DNA of 64,000 bases from Dipteronia dyeriana (lineage: Eukaryota; Streptophyta; Magnoliopsida; Sapindales; Sapindaceae): contig CM065297.1 of NCBI GenBank assembly GCA_032871835.1, forward strand, positions 36,333,098-36,397,097, written 5' to 3'. Every line of letters begins with the position of its first letter. Position 1 is the stretch's first letter. Positions 32,153 to 42,811 of this stretch are shown piece after piece. A model generated the notes under the pieces. That model did no database searches. It saw only the letters and a list, made by a program, of their open reading frames with translations, and was not told where the DNA came from. Position numbers and translations under genes: made by a program.

Positions 32153-33130
32153 TTAGCTTGCTGCTAGTTCTATAATTGATAAGTATAAGTGGAGTATCTC
32201 TCCCATTTGTGGTTTCAAAAGTATGGGAGCCTGCCCTAGGTACTCTTTGATTTTTAAGAATGCCTGCTCGCACTCATCATTCCATTCAAGTTCTTTTCCT
32301 TTTTTAATTACTCTAAAAAAGGGTGCATATATGTCTGTGGCCTTTGAGATGAATCTACCCAAGGAAGCTAAACATCCTGTTAAGCGTTGTATTTCTTTTA
32401 GTGTCCTTGGTGAGGTCATTTTCTGCAGGGCTTGGATCTTTTTGGGATTGACTTCGATTCCCCTTTGGTGAACTTGGAAACCTAAGAACCTTCCTGAAGG
32501 AACTCCGAACAAACATTTGTTCGGATTCATCTTCATTTGGTATCTCCTAAAAACATCGAATGTCTCTTGCAGGTTTGAGGTATGCTTGTCTGCCGAGATG
32601 CTCTTGGTCAGCATGTTATCTATGTATACTTCCATGTTTCTTCCTGTTTGTCGTGCGAAGATTCTGTTGACCAGGCTTTGATATGTTGCCCCTGCATTTT
32701 TTAATCCGAATGGCATTTTCCCTTGGTAGGCATCCATGAAACTTAGCAATTCGTGGCCTAATGTAGAATCCACCAATTGGTCTATCCTTGGGAGTGGAAA
32801 ACTGTCTTTTGGGCATGCTTTGTTCAAATCTGTGAAATCTAAGCACATTCTCCATTGTCTATTTTTCTTTTGGATGAGCACTACATTAGCTACCCATTGA
32901 GGGTAGTTGATCTCTCTAATCGACCCTAAAGCGAGTAGCTTCTCCACTTCCTGTTTGATTGCATGACTTCTCTCGAGATTGAATGACCTTCTAATTTGTA
33001 TTACCGGTTTTTCATTCAGTTCTACCACGAGATGATGAGATATTATTCAGGCGTCTATTCCGACCATGTCATAATTACTCCAGGCGAACACATCCATGTA
33101 TTCTTTAAGCAGATCAGTGAGGCTTTGTTT
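32153..33130 (-). pseudogene. pol: Tat-1 reverse transcriptase
   Basis: The largest intact frame (33028-32153) reads KQEVEKLLALGSIREINYPQ, RMCLDFTDLNKACPKDSFP and SFMDAYQG, then directly KMPFGLKNAGATYQ. About 25 residues that normally lie between (the QI-P-EDEEKTAFIT part) are missing without a frame change. The catalytic box is YIDNM instead of YIDDM. It continues with MNPNKCLFGVPSGRFLGF and the RNase H connection. The upstream VGIDA and HHLVVELNEK link to protease is broken by a stop at 33045-33050. Inactive on two counts. Confidence 0.9.
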
Positions 33131-33900
33131 GACTTTTCCTTCCAAATTAGCCCTGATCTTGATCTTCATATTTGGTTCATCTTCTTTCAAGATAATTTCT
33201 TCGACCGGTTTATTTTTAGACTCTTTCGACTCTTCCCTTGTTTACCATCATTTTTGTCCTTGTATACTGATAGGTTAGCTCTTCGGGCCATCTATTGGGA
33301 CCCCTTGACTACACCGGCCCCTTGTTCGGTCGGGAATTTGATCATCAATGCATAAGTGCCTGTTACGACCTTAGTTTTATTCAAGAATGGCTGACCCTAC
33401 AACGCATTATACGACCAATAGTTTAAGTCTACCACCATGAAATCGAGCAATACTGTTCTCTGACAAGGTGCTGCTTCAATTTTTACGGGTAACTTTACCG
33501 TCCAGAGAGACCTGACCTTAATTCCTCTGAATCCTCTGCGTGGGGTATGAAAAGGCTTCAAATTCTTTCGGTCTAACCTGAGTTGATCATGGATGGCTAC
33601 ATTGAGAGTATCTGCCGAACTTCCATTGTCTATCAGGATTCTCCTGATTTCTGAATGACCAATTCGGACACTTATGACTACGGTGTCATTTGGCCAAACA
33701 TCGACCCCATGTGAGTCAACTTTTATGAATAGTATTGGGTCCCATCCTTCCTTTACCCTTTTTGGGTCTAGTTTGACCGAGTTCATGTTAAAGTTCTGTC
33801 TTGCCTCCACTACTTATTTGATTTCATGTGTTCGTTCTCGGTTACTTCTACCGGTGGATGGTCGTCCAAAGATTGTTTGTATTACTTCATTGGCCTCGGG
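33131..33900 (-). pseudogene. pol: Tat-1 protease region
   Basis: The minus strand at 33810-33397 reads PNDTVVISVRIGHSEIRRIL, then IDNGSSADTLNVAIHD, the retropepsin-like active site (DNGSSAD form seen in Tat elements), and RTVLLDFMVVDLNYWSYNA. A stop just after YNAL and frameshifts toward 33131 separate it from RT. Confidence 0.83.
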
Positions 33901-35504
33901 GCTAGCCCTTTGATTTCGACAGAAACTGTGATCAGCCCTGGTCTCTTTCTTTGTCTGACCTCTCATCCTTTTTTAAGATTACATCCTGAAGGTGTCTTTC
34001 CCGAATGAGGGTTTCTATGTAATCTCTGAGCTGGTAACACTTGGAAGTCTCATGACCAGTTTCTTTATGGAATCTGCAGTATTTGTTTGTATCTCGCCGA
34101 GAAAACTGAGATTGTCGGTGTGACTCTTTTACCAGATTTTTCTCTTCTAGTATGGCAAGGACTTCCTTTTACTTTTTCCAATAGGGGTGCAGGTGGCGTA
34201 TCTACCTTGGAATTTCTCCGTGGTCTGTTCGGTATTACGTCCGTTTCCTCTGTCCTTGCTTTTTTCTTTACCGTTTCCTTTATATTTTCCCTTTTGGTTC
34301 TGTACCTTTGACTCGGCTTCCTTTTTGGGTTTTCCTCCATGCATGTAGCATCCTCCCGTGGTTAACTATTCTTCTTCGGCTAGTATATATCCTTCCTCCA
34401 TGTTTATCATATCTAAATATCTGGCTAGACGGGCTCTTCTTAGGTCAAAAGATAACTGTCCATTATGTAAATTGTTGATGAATGCAGCAATCATCGCTTC
34501 ATCGTTTAAACTGTCGATTTCTGATATCGCTTGGCCGAATCTCCCTAGGTATTTCTTCAACGACTCATCTTTCCCTTGTTTCAGTTGAGAAAGTTAAGCC
34601 ACTGATTTTTCCTGTGAACGTTGCCCATAAATTATCTTGAGAAACTTCTGCTTAGTACGTTGAAGCTTCTGATACTCACTGGGGCAATCTCCCAAGCCAT
34701 CTTGAGCCTGTGTCTCCTAGAGTTTATGGAAAGTTGAGGCATAGTAAGAGGTCGCTGTGGGCATACTGAGCCATAGCACTTTTATACCGCCTGACGTGTT
34801 CTTTAGGATCCGTATCCTTCTTGAACTGCTCCACGTGCGGCATCCTGAATCTTTATGGGAATGAAGTCCGTAGGATGTCCCTAGTGAATGAACTGTTAGA
34901 ATCTTCATCAAATAAGTCGTTGTACCCATAATGTCTGACCAGTGCATCCATCTGACTTCTATTGTTTTCAACTTCTCGGGTCAGACTTTGAATTACGATA
35001 TCTCCATCTCCCATCGGACTTCTATGATGGTTAAACTGTTGGGTGACTTTCATTCCTCTCTTTGGCTCTTCGCTTTGATACCGAGTCTCATGGGTTAATT
35101 CTTACAAGTGTATGGTTTCGTAATGGCGCATGCGATGGTGTCGATTACTATCTTCTGATGGCGACCGATCCCTGTGTCGGTCGTGCTTGCGGTGTCTAGC
35201 ACGGGTTATCTAATCATGGCTCAACTATAACCGAGTGAAGCCTTATAGGTGGGAGGTTAGGAGATTGTGCTTCTTATTCAATTAGTGGATCAAATCTTTC
35301 CTTTGCTGCGTCTGCCACCGGTTGTTGCAGCGCCTCTCGGAAGCGTCGTGTCAAGTTTTTGCTGGTCGGAAGGATTTGTTGGATCCCCGCCAGAGATGGT
35401 TGTTGGTTCTCAGTGGTTGCGGTGAGAACTCATGAACTACTGCCAATATGGACATTATTTGGAGATTTTTGGACATCCCCAGAACTGTTTCTGCTTCCCG
35501 CCAT
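33901..35504 (-). pseudogene. gag: Tat-1 gag (broken)
   Basis: The ATG at 35504 (MAGSRNSSGDVQKSP) follows the leader. The capsid-type retrotransposon gag domain at 34366-34971 has YLGRFGQAISEIDSLNDEAM and IAAFINNLHNGQLSFDLRR, a common plant gypsy gag sequence. A basic Lys/Arg-rich tail lies at 34065-34340, followed by GHETSKCYQLRD-type sequence near 34020-34060. Frames switch at least five times. Confidence 0.83.
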
Positions 35505-35550
35505 TACCTTTAATTAAATCTGAGGTTCTGCCCCTTCTTCTAGCACCAAT
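35505..35550 (-). other. Tat-1 leader with putative primer-binding site
   Basis: The minus strand next to the LTR reads ATTGGTGCTAGAAGAAGG. TGG at the start fits a tRNA CCA end, but I cannot name the tRNA. The leader is very short (46 bp) before the gag ATG. Confidence 0.55.
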
Positions 35551-35813
35551 TGTTGACGTCAATTTCTGGATGTGTGAAAAAAGTGAACAAGATTGGATTT
35601 TAGCTTTGATTTAAAAAAGAAAGAGAAGGAGAAATTAATTGGGCACAAGTTTTACGTGGTAAAACTCCGCTGACCAGAGAAAGGACCACGGTTGATTGAA
35701 TAAACAACCGAGCCAAAATCCACTATTGAAAAAGATTTACAACTCTCGATCTCTCTTTTTTCTTTCTGTATTTGCTATATCTTTTTCTATCTCTTTGTGA
35801 CGAGATTAAAGGT

Positions 35814-35822
35814 CTATTTATA
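35814..35822 (-). promoter_or_regulatory. TATA box of the Tat LTR promoter
   Basis: Minus strand TATAAATAG, about 610 bp into the LTR. It is kept in the left LTR (near 20077) and, as ATATAAATAGA, in the solo LTR near 47622. Confidence 0.6.
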
Positions 35823-36270
35823 TGTGCATAGAACCCTAATCCTTTTTGTACAAGTAATAAAAGATATTTGTATTTAATTATGTTTGGTTACTTGTTAGAA
35901 GTAGTTTATCTTCTTTCCTATTTCGGAGACTTGTATAAAGATCGGACTCTAGTGATATAGTCCGGTTAGGACTTATTTCCTTATAAATGCATAGTCTTTT
36001 TTGAAGAAATAAAATTGTTGTCTGATTTGGAACCCTTTCTGTTTGGTATTTAGTTCTTCTTGGAATTCTTCTTTGATATGGACATCTTTGAGTATTTTGA
36101 CGACCCTTGATTTGTGTGCGAGTTATGCGCTGGGCTTTTTTATTCGGGTTTCTTTATGTTTGTCCCGAGTAGAAGATGATGTTTGCTGGTTCCGAATGAT
36201 GTCATCGGATCCCGAGTAGAACATGTCATTAGCTAACCCCAAATGTGGTTAACTGACCCCGAGTAGTATA

Positions 36271-36285
36271 TGACGTCAGTTGACC
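36271..36285. promoter_or_regulatory. TGACGTCA palindrome next to a W-box-like TTGACC in Tat U3
   Basis: TGACGTCA (36271-36278) is a perfect bZIP/TGA-factor-type site; TTGACC (36280-36285) is W-box-like. Both recur at 20533-20547. In the solo LTR the palindrome has decayed to TGACATCA. Binding is inference only. Confidence 0.5.
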
Positions 36286-37227
36286 CCGAGTAGGTTTTGT
36301 TCAATATTTGTTTATTAGGGTTCCTCTTTGGAAATCTTACGTGATATTTCTGAATGACTGTTTGGATGTCCACCTGGCAATTTTATCTTCTTTGTCAATG
36401 ACGTGTACGTCTGATAAAATTTACGTACGACATAAGTAGATAAATAAAAGGAATTTATTTATCTAGTCAGATTAGGATGTATTTAATATCTATCAAAACT
36501 CTAATTGACAATTGGTCTAATTATAATTTTTTTAATAATGTCATAATTTAATTTATGTCTAATAATTTGTTATTGAATAATACACTTATGAGTCGGAAAA
36601 GGATTGAATCCGAAAGTTGATAAGAGTCTTGGTGAAATAGAAATCCTTCTTGTGTGAGTATTTTGGTCACCTTTATATACACCTATCTCAATTCGGCCAA
36701 CATTAGTTGTCCTGAGAGAATTCGGCCAAGACTCTAGTCTTGAGAGAGAGTTTTTTATTTTGCTTAAAAAAAAATTCAACTCTAAGAAAGGTGTGTTAGA
36801 ATTTGGCCAAGAGGAAAAGAAAGAGAGAGCATTTTATTTTCGTTAGTGCACTAGTAGCTTTTATTTGAAAAGGCTTTGTGCACAACATCGAATTAGGTTC
36901 ACGAGAGTTTTCGATTAAAAGATTGAGAATTCACACGTGACCTAACGTTATTATGACTAAAAAAAAGAAAAAAATTTTGTTTTCCATCCTAAAGTAAACA
37001 ATTCAAAGAAAGGGAGCCCACACTGGTAGGTGATTCACATTTGTGATTGGATTGGAAGATCTTACAGTTTCAATTCAATGCAACTTTAATTGTCACAAGA
37101 AAAAGGTACTATACTATTATTATAAGTTAATTAATCAAGGGTTAAGGTTCTTTCTTTTAGTTGAATTTTTTTATAGATATACCAATCAAACTTTTTGCTT
37201 CCGCCGCACTTTTTTTCCTATAGGTGC

Positions 37228-37570
37228 ATCATCAAAGAAACCTCATCAACATGGAAATGCCTTGATTAGATCATAATGCAATGGAATAAACTCTTACTTT
37301 GTACATATTTGTCATTTTTGTGCTATGATTGGTCACTTAAGACCAAATTGCTTTAAATACATTAAGAGGTGTAGGTTTGAAATCATGAAGAAAAATAGTT
37401 GGATGTTAGGGCATGTTTTCATGAACCTAGGGATTCTAGAAACATATATATATAACCATTAGAAATGAAAAAATGGAACCTAGGTCGGTTAGAAAGAATG
37501 AACCCGCTTTTCATATTGCCAATGTGACACCCGTAGATGCTACTAGGTCCAATGGACTTGGTAAGTCTAT
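37228..37570 (+). pseudogene. gag: Sire-D gag knuckle joined to the RNase H end
   Basis: CHFCAMIGHLRPNCFKYIKRC (37310-37372) is a complete CCHC knuckle matching the second knuckle of Sire-A1 (12869). A decayed Lys-rich linker is followed by SIGIHASH-like sequence that corresponds to the very end of RNase H. The ~3.4 kb of pol between them is deleted. Confidence 0.7.
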
Positions 37571-38798
37571 AGGGATTCATGCCTCCCATTGACTTGGTTC
37601 GTTGTGAGCTCATTCGGGGAGCTTTGGCAAAGAGAACGAATTTGCATGATTTGCTATATGCAAAAGGTTGATTAATTTTATGCTCTTTTGATAATTGTTT
37701 GAGATTTTGGGATGCATATATATTCTTATATGTTATTATAATTATGCACCACTGTTTTGCTTGAAATCCATGTCATATTTTAGTTTAACAATGCATTTTT
37801 CAACCAGGAGAATTATTTGGAAAAGTACATTTGAATGAACTGTGATTTATTTCTATGACATGTGAACTTGACTTTTATGACATGCTTAAAATGATATGAC
37901 TGAAATATTTTTGATTGCTTATATGAAAATTATGTGCGATAACAAATGGGAAGACTAATCAATGAGGATATAATATCCATTCAAGCAATAAGGATTTCAT
38001 ATCCAAATTAGTCTCTCTTCTTAATTGTTAAACAAGATTGCTATCATACAGATATTTATCCGAAAAAATCTAATAGGATCTCTTGATCCAATGTTCTAGT
38101 TTGCCTTTAAGGATTGATATAGTTGCTCTATCATGCAAATCGTTATAAACTATATCTTGTTTGCTTATGTCTAAAGGGCACAACTTGTCTAGAATTCTTT
38201 TGGAAACCCTTTTGAAATTCGCTTTGCCAAATACCATTGCTTGAACTTGAATGCTATATGTCTTGCATGTAAATCGACATTTTCACACATTTTATTTTAA
38301 TAAAACTCCTTGGATCTCTCTCAATTACGTGAGTTTCATAAAATTTATGTATATGTTTATGCAAACGTATTTGTGCTAAAATCTCTCTTTGCTAAAGCAA
38401 CCCGATCTGGGGGAGCTCATTTGCCTATCTCAGGACAAAAAGGAAGACTTGAGATATATGAGATATAGGGGGAGCATTGTTTATTCTTTGGGGGGAATCA
38501 TAAGAGAGAGCAACCATTTAGGGGGAGCATTGCACATGAATTACTTTATACTGCTTTTTTTTTAATGCTTGTTATCATTTGTTCACCTCAATCAAACTTG
38601 TTATTGTAAAGAGCTTCTTGCTATTGTTTGTAGGTACAAAGATAACTCTACAAAGAGATATTGAAGATATCGAAGTCTTAGACTCTAGGAATCTCTTTTG
38701 TAATGTAGAATTAATCTCATTGACAATAGCCTTAGTTTTGTTTTGTGAGAATTTAATTGTAAGTGGTATTTTGTCAAGAGATTGGCAAAAGGGGAGAT
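37571..38798 (+). other. Sire-D 3' UTR with repeated polypurine tracts
   Basis: No ORF of note. Purine tracts lie at 38408-38415, 38466-38474, 38487-38496 and 38517-38527, and the terminal AAAAGGGGAGAT at 38787-38798. Collinear with the Sire-A1 3' UTR but diverged. Confidence 0.8.
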
Positions 38799-39440
38799 TG
38801 TAAGAACCTCTATTTTTGTGATTGGCTTATTTCATGACATAACACATTGGGGATGATTGTGTAATAGGTAGCTAAGGTCTTATTGATTATTATCAAGGTA
38901 AGCTTCCTAACATCTTCATGACTCCAAGATCAAGAACTTCAAAAGCTATATCACTTGACTTTTATTCTTGAAAACATTAGGTCTACACACACACACCTCA
39001 TGCATGTTTTGTTCTTCTTCCATTTGTGTTGAATTTATTTGTCTGTGTGCATCCTTTTCACAATCATCCTTGCACTTCAACTATGTATTTAAGTGTGGTT
39101 TTCTGTGGTGTGATTGTGTTGTGTCTGCGCTTGCACAATGGTGTGCTTGTCTTAGCTTGTTGAGTGACCATTTAAGAAGATCTCATTGTCCTTGTTCATA
39201 TGGTCCTATACCATGAGTTTGAAGATTTTAGTGATGTCCCTTTCTGACCATAACTCTTTCAATAGACATTGAAACTTCGTTCCATAAACTAGAGTAGAAA
39301 GTTGACATCCATACCTTTTCAATGATATATTATTTGATAAATTTCGATGTTATTTAGTCACAGTTTGGGGTGCTTGAATATCGAGCTAATGCGTTGTCTT
39401 GTGCAATTCCAGTAGGTAGGTGCAGTTCAGGTTGCCCCAT

Positions 39441-39521
39441 ATAGAGCGACCTGTAGAGCGACTTTTTATCGTTTTACATTCTTGTAGGTTAGCGCTTTGC
39501 AGCCGCTCTACGTAGAGCGAC
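39441..39521 (+). repeat. TAGAGCGAC repeats ending in a 16 bp perfect palindrome
   Basis: TAGAGCGAC occurs at 39442, 39454 and 39513. The last is part of CGCTCTACGTAGAGCG (39504-39519), a perfect palindrome with a TACGTA centre. It lies ~70 bp upstream of the TATA box. Confidence 0.75.
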
Positions 39522-39587
39522 TGATACATCAACTTTGCCTACAATTGTTTTTTACATTCCCAATATGTTGTAGTTTCATCCAGGGCT

Positions 39588-39598
39588 TATATATAAAA
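39588..39598 (+). promoter_or_regulatory. TATA box of the Sire-D LTR promoter
   Basis: TATATATAAAA lies downstream of the palindrome, at an LTR position similar to the Sire-A TATA box. Confidence 0.6.
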
Positions 39599-39987
39599 CC
39601 CATCTTCTTTCCCGTTCGTTTTAGAGCTCACAAAATCAAAATATAGTGAGAGAAAGAGCTCCCCAAGAGAGATAAAGCTTCTAGCATTGTTCTTTGACTT
39701 TCCAAACCCAACCCATGCATCAATGTCATCTTTCAAGCATCCATCTTTCATGGGTCTTCTTGATTTCATGACTAGTTAATTTACGACTACACTAAAGCTC
39801 ATTTATTGTTGTTCATACTCTATATTAGGTATTTATAGCTTGATTAAATACCTAGACTCTCTTTATTGCATATTTTTATGACTCTAGATTACATGATTGG
39901 GTTTGTTTATGATAGCTAGAATTTAGAACCATATAGCCCTTCTATCTAAGTCTTTATGCCTTGCATCAAAACCTTGATATTTAAACC

Positions 39988-40562
39988 AGTTGGGATTATG
40001 CTTAATAGCAGGAGTGTAATAATGTATTTGACAATCTTTTCATATTAAAGGGACTTCTAGTTTAACAAATCGTATAGCATTTATAGTTTAATTATTAAAG
40101 TTGTGAAAACTAAATAATTATAAGGTCAAAAGACTATGAGAAAAAAGAATTGTTCGTACATCTGGATATGTATGAGGCAGACAAAAATTTTTAGTTAATC
40201 TTGAACAATATTCACAACTTAAGATAAAGGTTAGGCACATTTACCTCGTTAAAGTTGTAGATTTTTTTGCTTGCATTTGAGTGGGATCAAATGTGTTACA
40301 ATGAGTCTAAAATCATCAAAGTGTGGTGTCTTTGGGCAAATGAATCTAGTGCACTAGGTGCATTGAATAGGATAATAGTGAAATACATTATCTAGAACCG
40401 TCAATGGATAAAAGGTTTCACTAATGTCTATTGAATTATGGCTTATGGACAAGTCAAAATATCCAAGTTCAAAATTTGGTCATATAAGTAAATATGGTAA
40501 CTAGGAGAGCTATAGGCGGTCTATGAACTCTTGGCGATTACTGGTATTCTTCACAAGGATAC
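39988..40562 (+). repeat. Ang-7: forward Ang LTR fragment
   Basis: It starts AGTTGGGATTATGC and follows the first part of the Ang LTR, with an internal deletion near 40425. It stops at CACAAGGATAC, where reversed Ang-3 begins. The rest of this LTR is not found in the window. Confidence 0.8.
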
Positions 40563-40799
40563 CGTAGGGAAAATTCGGTTCAAAATATGGCGGAAGCGTA
40601 AAATTAGGGTTTGGAATATTTTATAAAAATTTCCTTTTTAAAAGAAAAAACCTTAACCCTTTATTAATTGACGTATAATTAAAGTATCGTACCTTTTTCT
40701 CGTGATGATTGAACAAGTGTTGAGTTTAATCCGCAAGATCTTTCAATCCAATCATGAACGTGAATCACCTAGAAGTGTAGGCTACCTTTCTTTAAATTA
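40563..40799 (-). repeat. Ang-3 3' LTR remnant
   Basis: It starts CGTAGGGAAAA (family TGTAGGG) and breaks off after CTTTCTTTAAATT, the same base as in Ang-2. Confidence 0.85.
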
Positions 40800-41513
40800 T
40801 ATAACCCCTTCTTGTTAGGCCCAAGTTGTTTTTTCTCCTGTTGTTACTTGACCTTCTGATAGGTCTTAACAGTAGCAACTTTACGAACCATATTAATCTA
40901 CTGACCCTTGCCTTTCAAAAGAATCTATTCAGTGCTTTGAACATCTTGCATCCGACCTTGCAAGGTGTATTCCTTATTATTCAAGGTGTAGTACACCTTT
41001 GAACAAACCAAAGGAATCCGACAGTGAGTTGACCATCATGTCAAGTTTTCGTCTCGCCATCTATCTCAGCACCATTGAGTTCAGCATATTGAGATGTGCT
41101 ATTACTTTCATCATGTGATCTTTCACACCCTGTACAGGTTTCATTCGAAGATTCAGAAAAGTAGTCACTGCCTCTTTCTCTTAGTCTTCCTAGACCTCAT
41201 ATCAAATATCTTCTCGAGAGACATCATTGTATCGGCAGCAGTCTCCATTCCTTCATGTTGTTGTTGCAACACGTAAGAGATGGTGACCACAATGTAACGT
41301 ACACTTTGCCATCTCTTTTGAAGACTCCTACGGCTGATAATCATCTCTTTGCTCTTGAGTAGATTCATTAGTAGGAGTAAGTGGTTTAGGAGTATACATA
41401 ATGAACTTATACTTTTCAGCTTGCAACAACAACCCAATATTCCTTTTCCATATGACATAATTATCAACAGTTAAAGTATTATCTTTTCGGATATTGATTA
41501 GGGATGGCGTCAT
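40800..41513 (-). pseudogene. gag: Ang-3 gag fragment
   Basis: The minus-strand ATG at 41513 opens MTPSLINIRKDNTL, YVIWKRNIGLLLQAEKY and YTPKPLTPTNESTQEQ, the undamaged form of the gag N-terminus. A frameshift and stop follow at 41325-41340, then VLQQQHEGMETAADTMMSL and MKPVQGVKDHM-like blocks, and a Lys/Gln tail to about 40800. No knuckle or protease is left. Confidence 0.83.
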
Positions 41514-42729
41514 GATTTCTTTTTAATAACAAAAATTATATAAGTAAACAATCATGATAAAACACTTTCGAATATTTATCTTAAATTAAATAAAATAATT
41601 CAATCGTAAAAAATTCAACAGTGATCCAACATCCATAAATGTCACACCTCATTTTGGAGTTTGCACCACTTATTAGTTGAACTAGGTCCCACCTAATTGT
41701 TAATATAACAACCAGCATTTTCAATTTTAGCCTAGCAATTTTATTAACAAGAACTCTCGGGAGGATATTAATAAAATTACATTGAGTGTGTTACCAAGTT
41801 ATCGACCTTCAATATAATCCCTCACAAATATCCCTTATTTGTGAGTAGATATTGTTGTGGCTAATTGTCTACTATATCCTTGTAAGGAAGTATCTTGCTA
41901 AATTCCATTCATGAATACCTCTTGGCAGGTTATCACTCGAAACATAAAGCTCAACTAAACTTGGTGGCCGTAGGTGTTCCAAAACACCTTCTCCCACTCA
42001 ATTTTTTAAGGCGTGTGATCGAATTCCAAAGAATGATTTACCAAGTTATCTATATGCCAATTTAGATACCTAAACCATTCAATGTATGTTCATAGCAAAA
42101 GAGATATATGGGTGGCACTCTTATTCTATATGACATGATATCAAACAATGACAAACATTGCAATACTTACAAAAAATATAAATAGCTATAATTTTGGTCC
42201 ATCCTAGAAAAGTAAGTAAATTACATGTCTTGGAATACAAAAAACTTCTTTCTTGGTGAATAAATCTTCACGTGACCATCGTCGTTTGGACTCCCTCGGC
42301 TGCCTCCCACGAGCTTGCGCACCCTTGGCACCCTACCCATGGGAATGCACATGCCACAACCCCATATAAGGCTCCCATGCGAAGCCCATGGCTTCCATAG
42401 GGCTGCCGTGCGTTGCCCATGCCACAACAAACGTGGCCTCGTGCTCTTCACATGCACATTTGTTGCTATGGCTCGCACGGTCCCAAACTTGTTCTGGTTG
42501 CTTCCAATTCTTCAAACCTTCGAGTCTTTGATACCTGTGTGTATTACAGAAGAATTATAAATAAAAATACTGCAGTTTTTTTTATTAAGACAATAAAATA
42601 AAATAAAAACTTAGCAACTACCAAGAAGGAAATTATGGCGATGATAGACCACCCTTCTTGTTACAATCCCAAAACAAAAATACATTGAAATTCTAGAGCC
42701 AAAATGGAGCAATAACAAACAACATATAA

Positions 42730-42772
<43 letters not shown>

Positions 42773-42811
42773 ATACATTCCAATGTAAATATATATGTGA
42801 ATACCTAGAGT
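41514..42811 (-). other. Ang-3 untranslated leader
   Basis: It aligns with the other Ang leaders reversed. The GC-rich island 42285-42480 holds diverged hairpin units. It is joined to the LTR at about 42805-42812 within CCTAGAGTG, present in both leader and (as CCTAGGAGTG) LTR, so primer site and LTR end are missing. Confidence 0.78.
42732..42770 (+). repeat. (AT)n microsatellite in the Ang-3 leader
   Basis: About 19 AT units at the position where the Ang-1 leader has a short ATATATATG stretch. Confidence 0.92.

Larger units (their letters stand above)
19814..36432 (-). mobile_element. Tat-1: Tat-lineage Ty3/gypsy element carrying Ang-2
   Basis: LTRs at 19814-20694 (3') and 35551-36432 (5') are flanked by TAAGT (19809-19813 and 36433-36437). 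On the minus strand the order is leader, gag, PR, RT, RNase H, second RNase H-like block, INT, then a long region with an ORF on the opposite strand and the purine tract AAAAGGGGTATT before the 3' LTR. RT before INT marks Ty3/gypsy; a second RNase H and an antisense ORF beyond INT mark the Tat lineage. Without Ang-2 it is about 11.4 kb. Coding parts are decayed. Confidence 0.93.
35551..36432 (-). repeat. Tat-1 5' LTR (882 bp)
   Basis: The minus strand starts TGTCGTACGT and ends GACGTCAACA. It aligns with 19814-20694 and 47011-47891. TAAGT follows at 36433. Confidence 0.93.
1329..37222 (+). mobile_element. Ang-X: solo Ang-family LTR, interrupted twice
   Basis: The pieces 1329-1814, 18717-19813 and 36438-37222 together make about 2.37 kb, the length of a full Ang LTR (2.3 kb in Ang-1). 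They follow the Ang-1 LTR in order: start (A)GTTGGGACTATG, end TTTTCCTATA. The cuts are explained by Sire-A1 (duplication GCACT) and Tat-1 (duplication TAAGT). No primer site, coding region or second LTR is attached and GGTGC flanks both ends, so this is a solo LTR left by recombination between the two LTRs of a former element. Both termini carry one substitution relative to the family (first T to A, last CACA-type end to TATA). Confidence 0.88.
1..39987 (+). mobile_element. Sire-D: outermost Sirevirus-like copia element, split by nested insertions
   Basis: The element is recognised from its left part (LTR end 1-230, initiator-Met-type primer site at 233, coiled-coil gag remnant to 1328) and its right part (second CCHC knuckle near 37310, long 3' UTR with repeated purine tracts, terminal purine tract and 3' LTR from 38799). 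The two parts are separated by the solo LTR Ang-X and all it carries. The gag knuckle region is joined almost directly to the end of the RNase H region near 37565, so protease, integrase, RT and most of RNase H are deleted. The 5' LTR runs off the window and the 3' LTR is cut at 39987 by another Ang LTR. As the host of everything to 39987 it is the oldest layer there. Confidence 0.75.
38799..39987 (+). repeat. Sire-D 3' LTR, first 1.19 kb
   Basis: It starts TGTAAGAACC right after the terminal purine tract. It is cut at 39987 by an Ang LTR start. Its end, by comparison with 1-230, is absent here. Confidence 0.82.

Noticed and set aside
33096..33278. Plus-strand ORFs opposite Tat RT and protease
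   Set aside because: Shadows of minus-strand pol with no recognisable domain.
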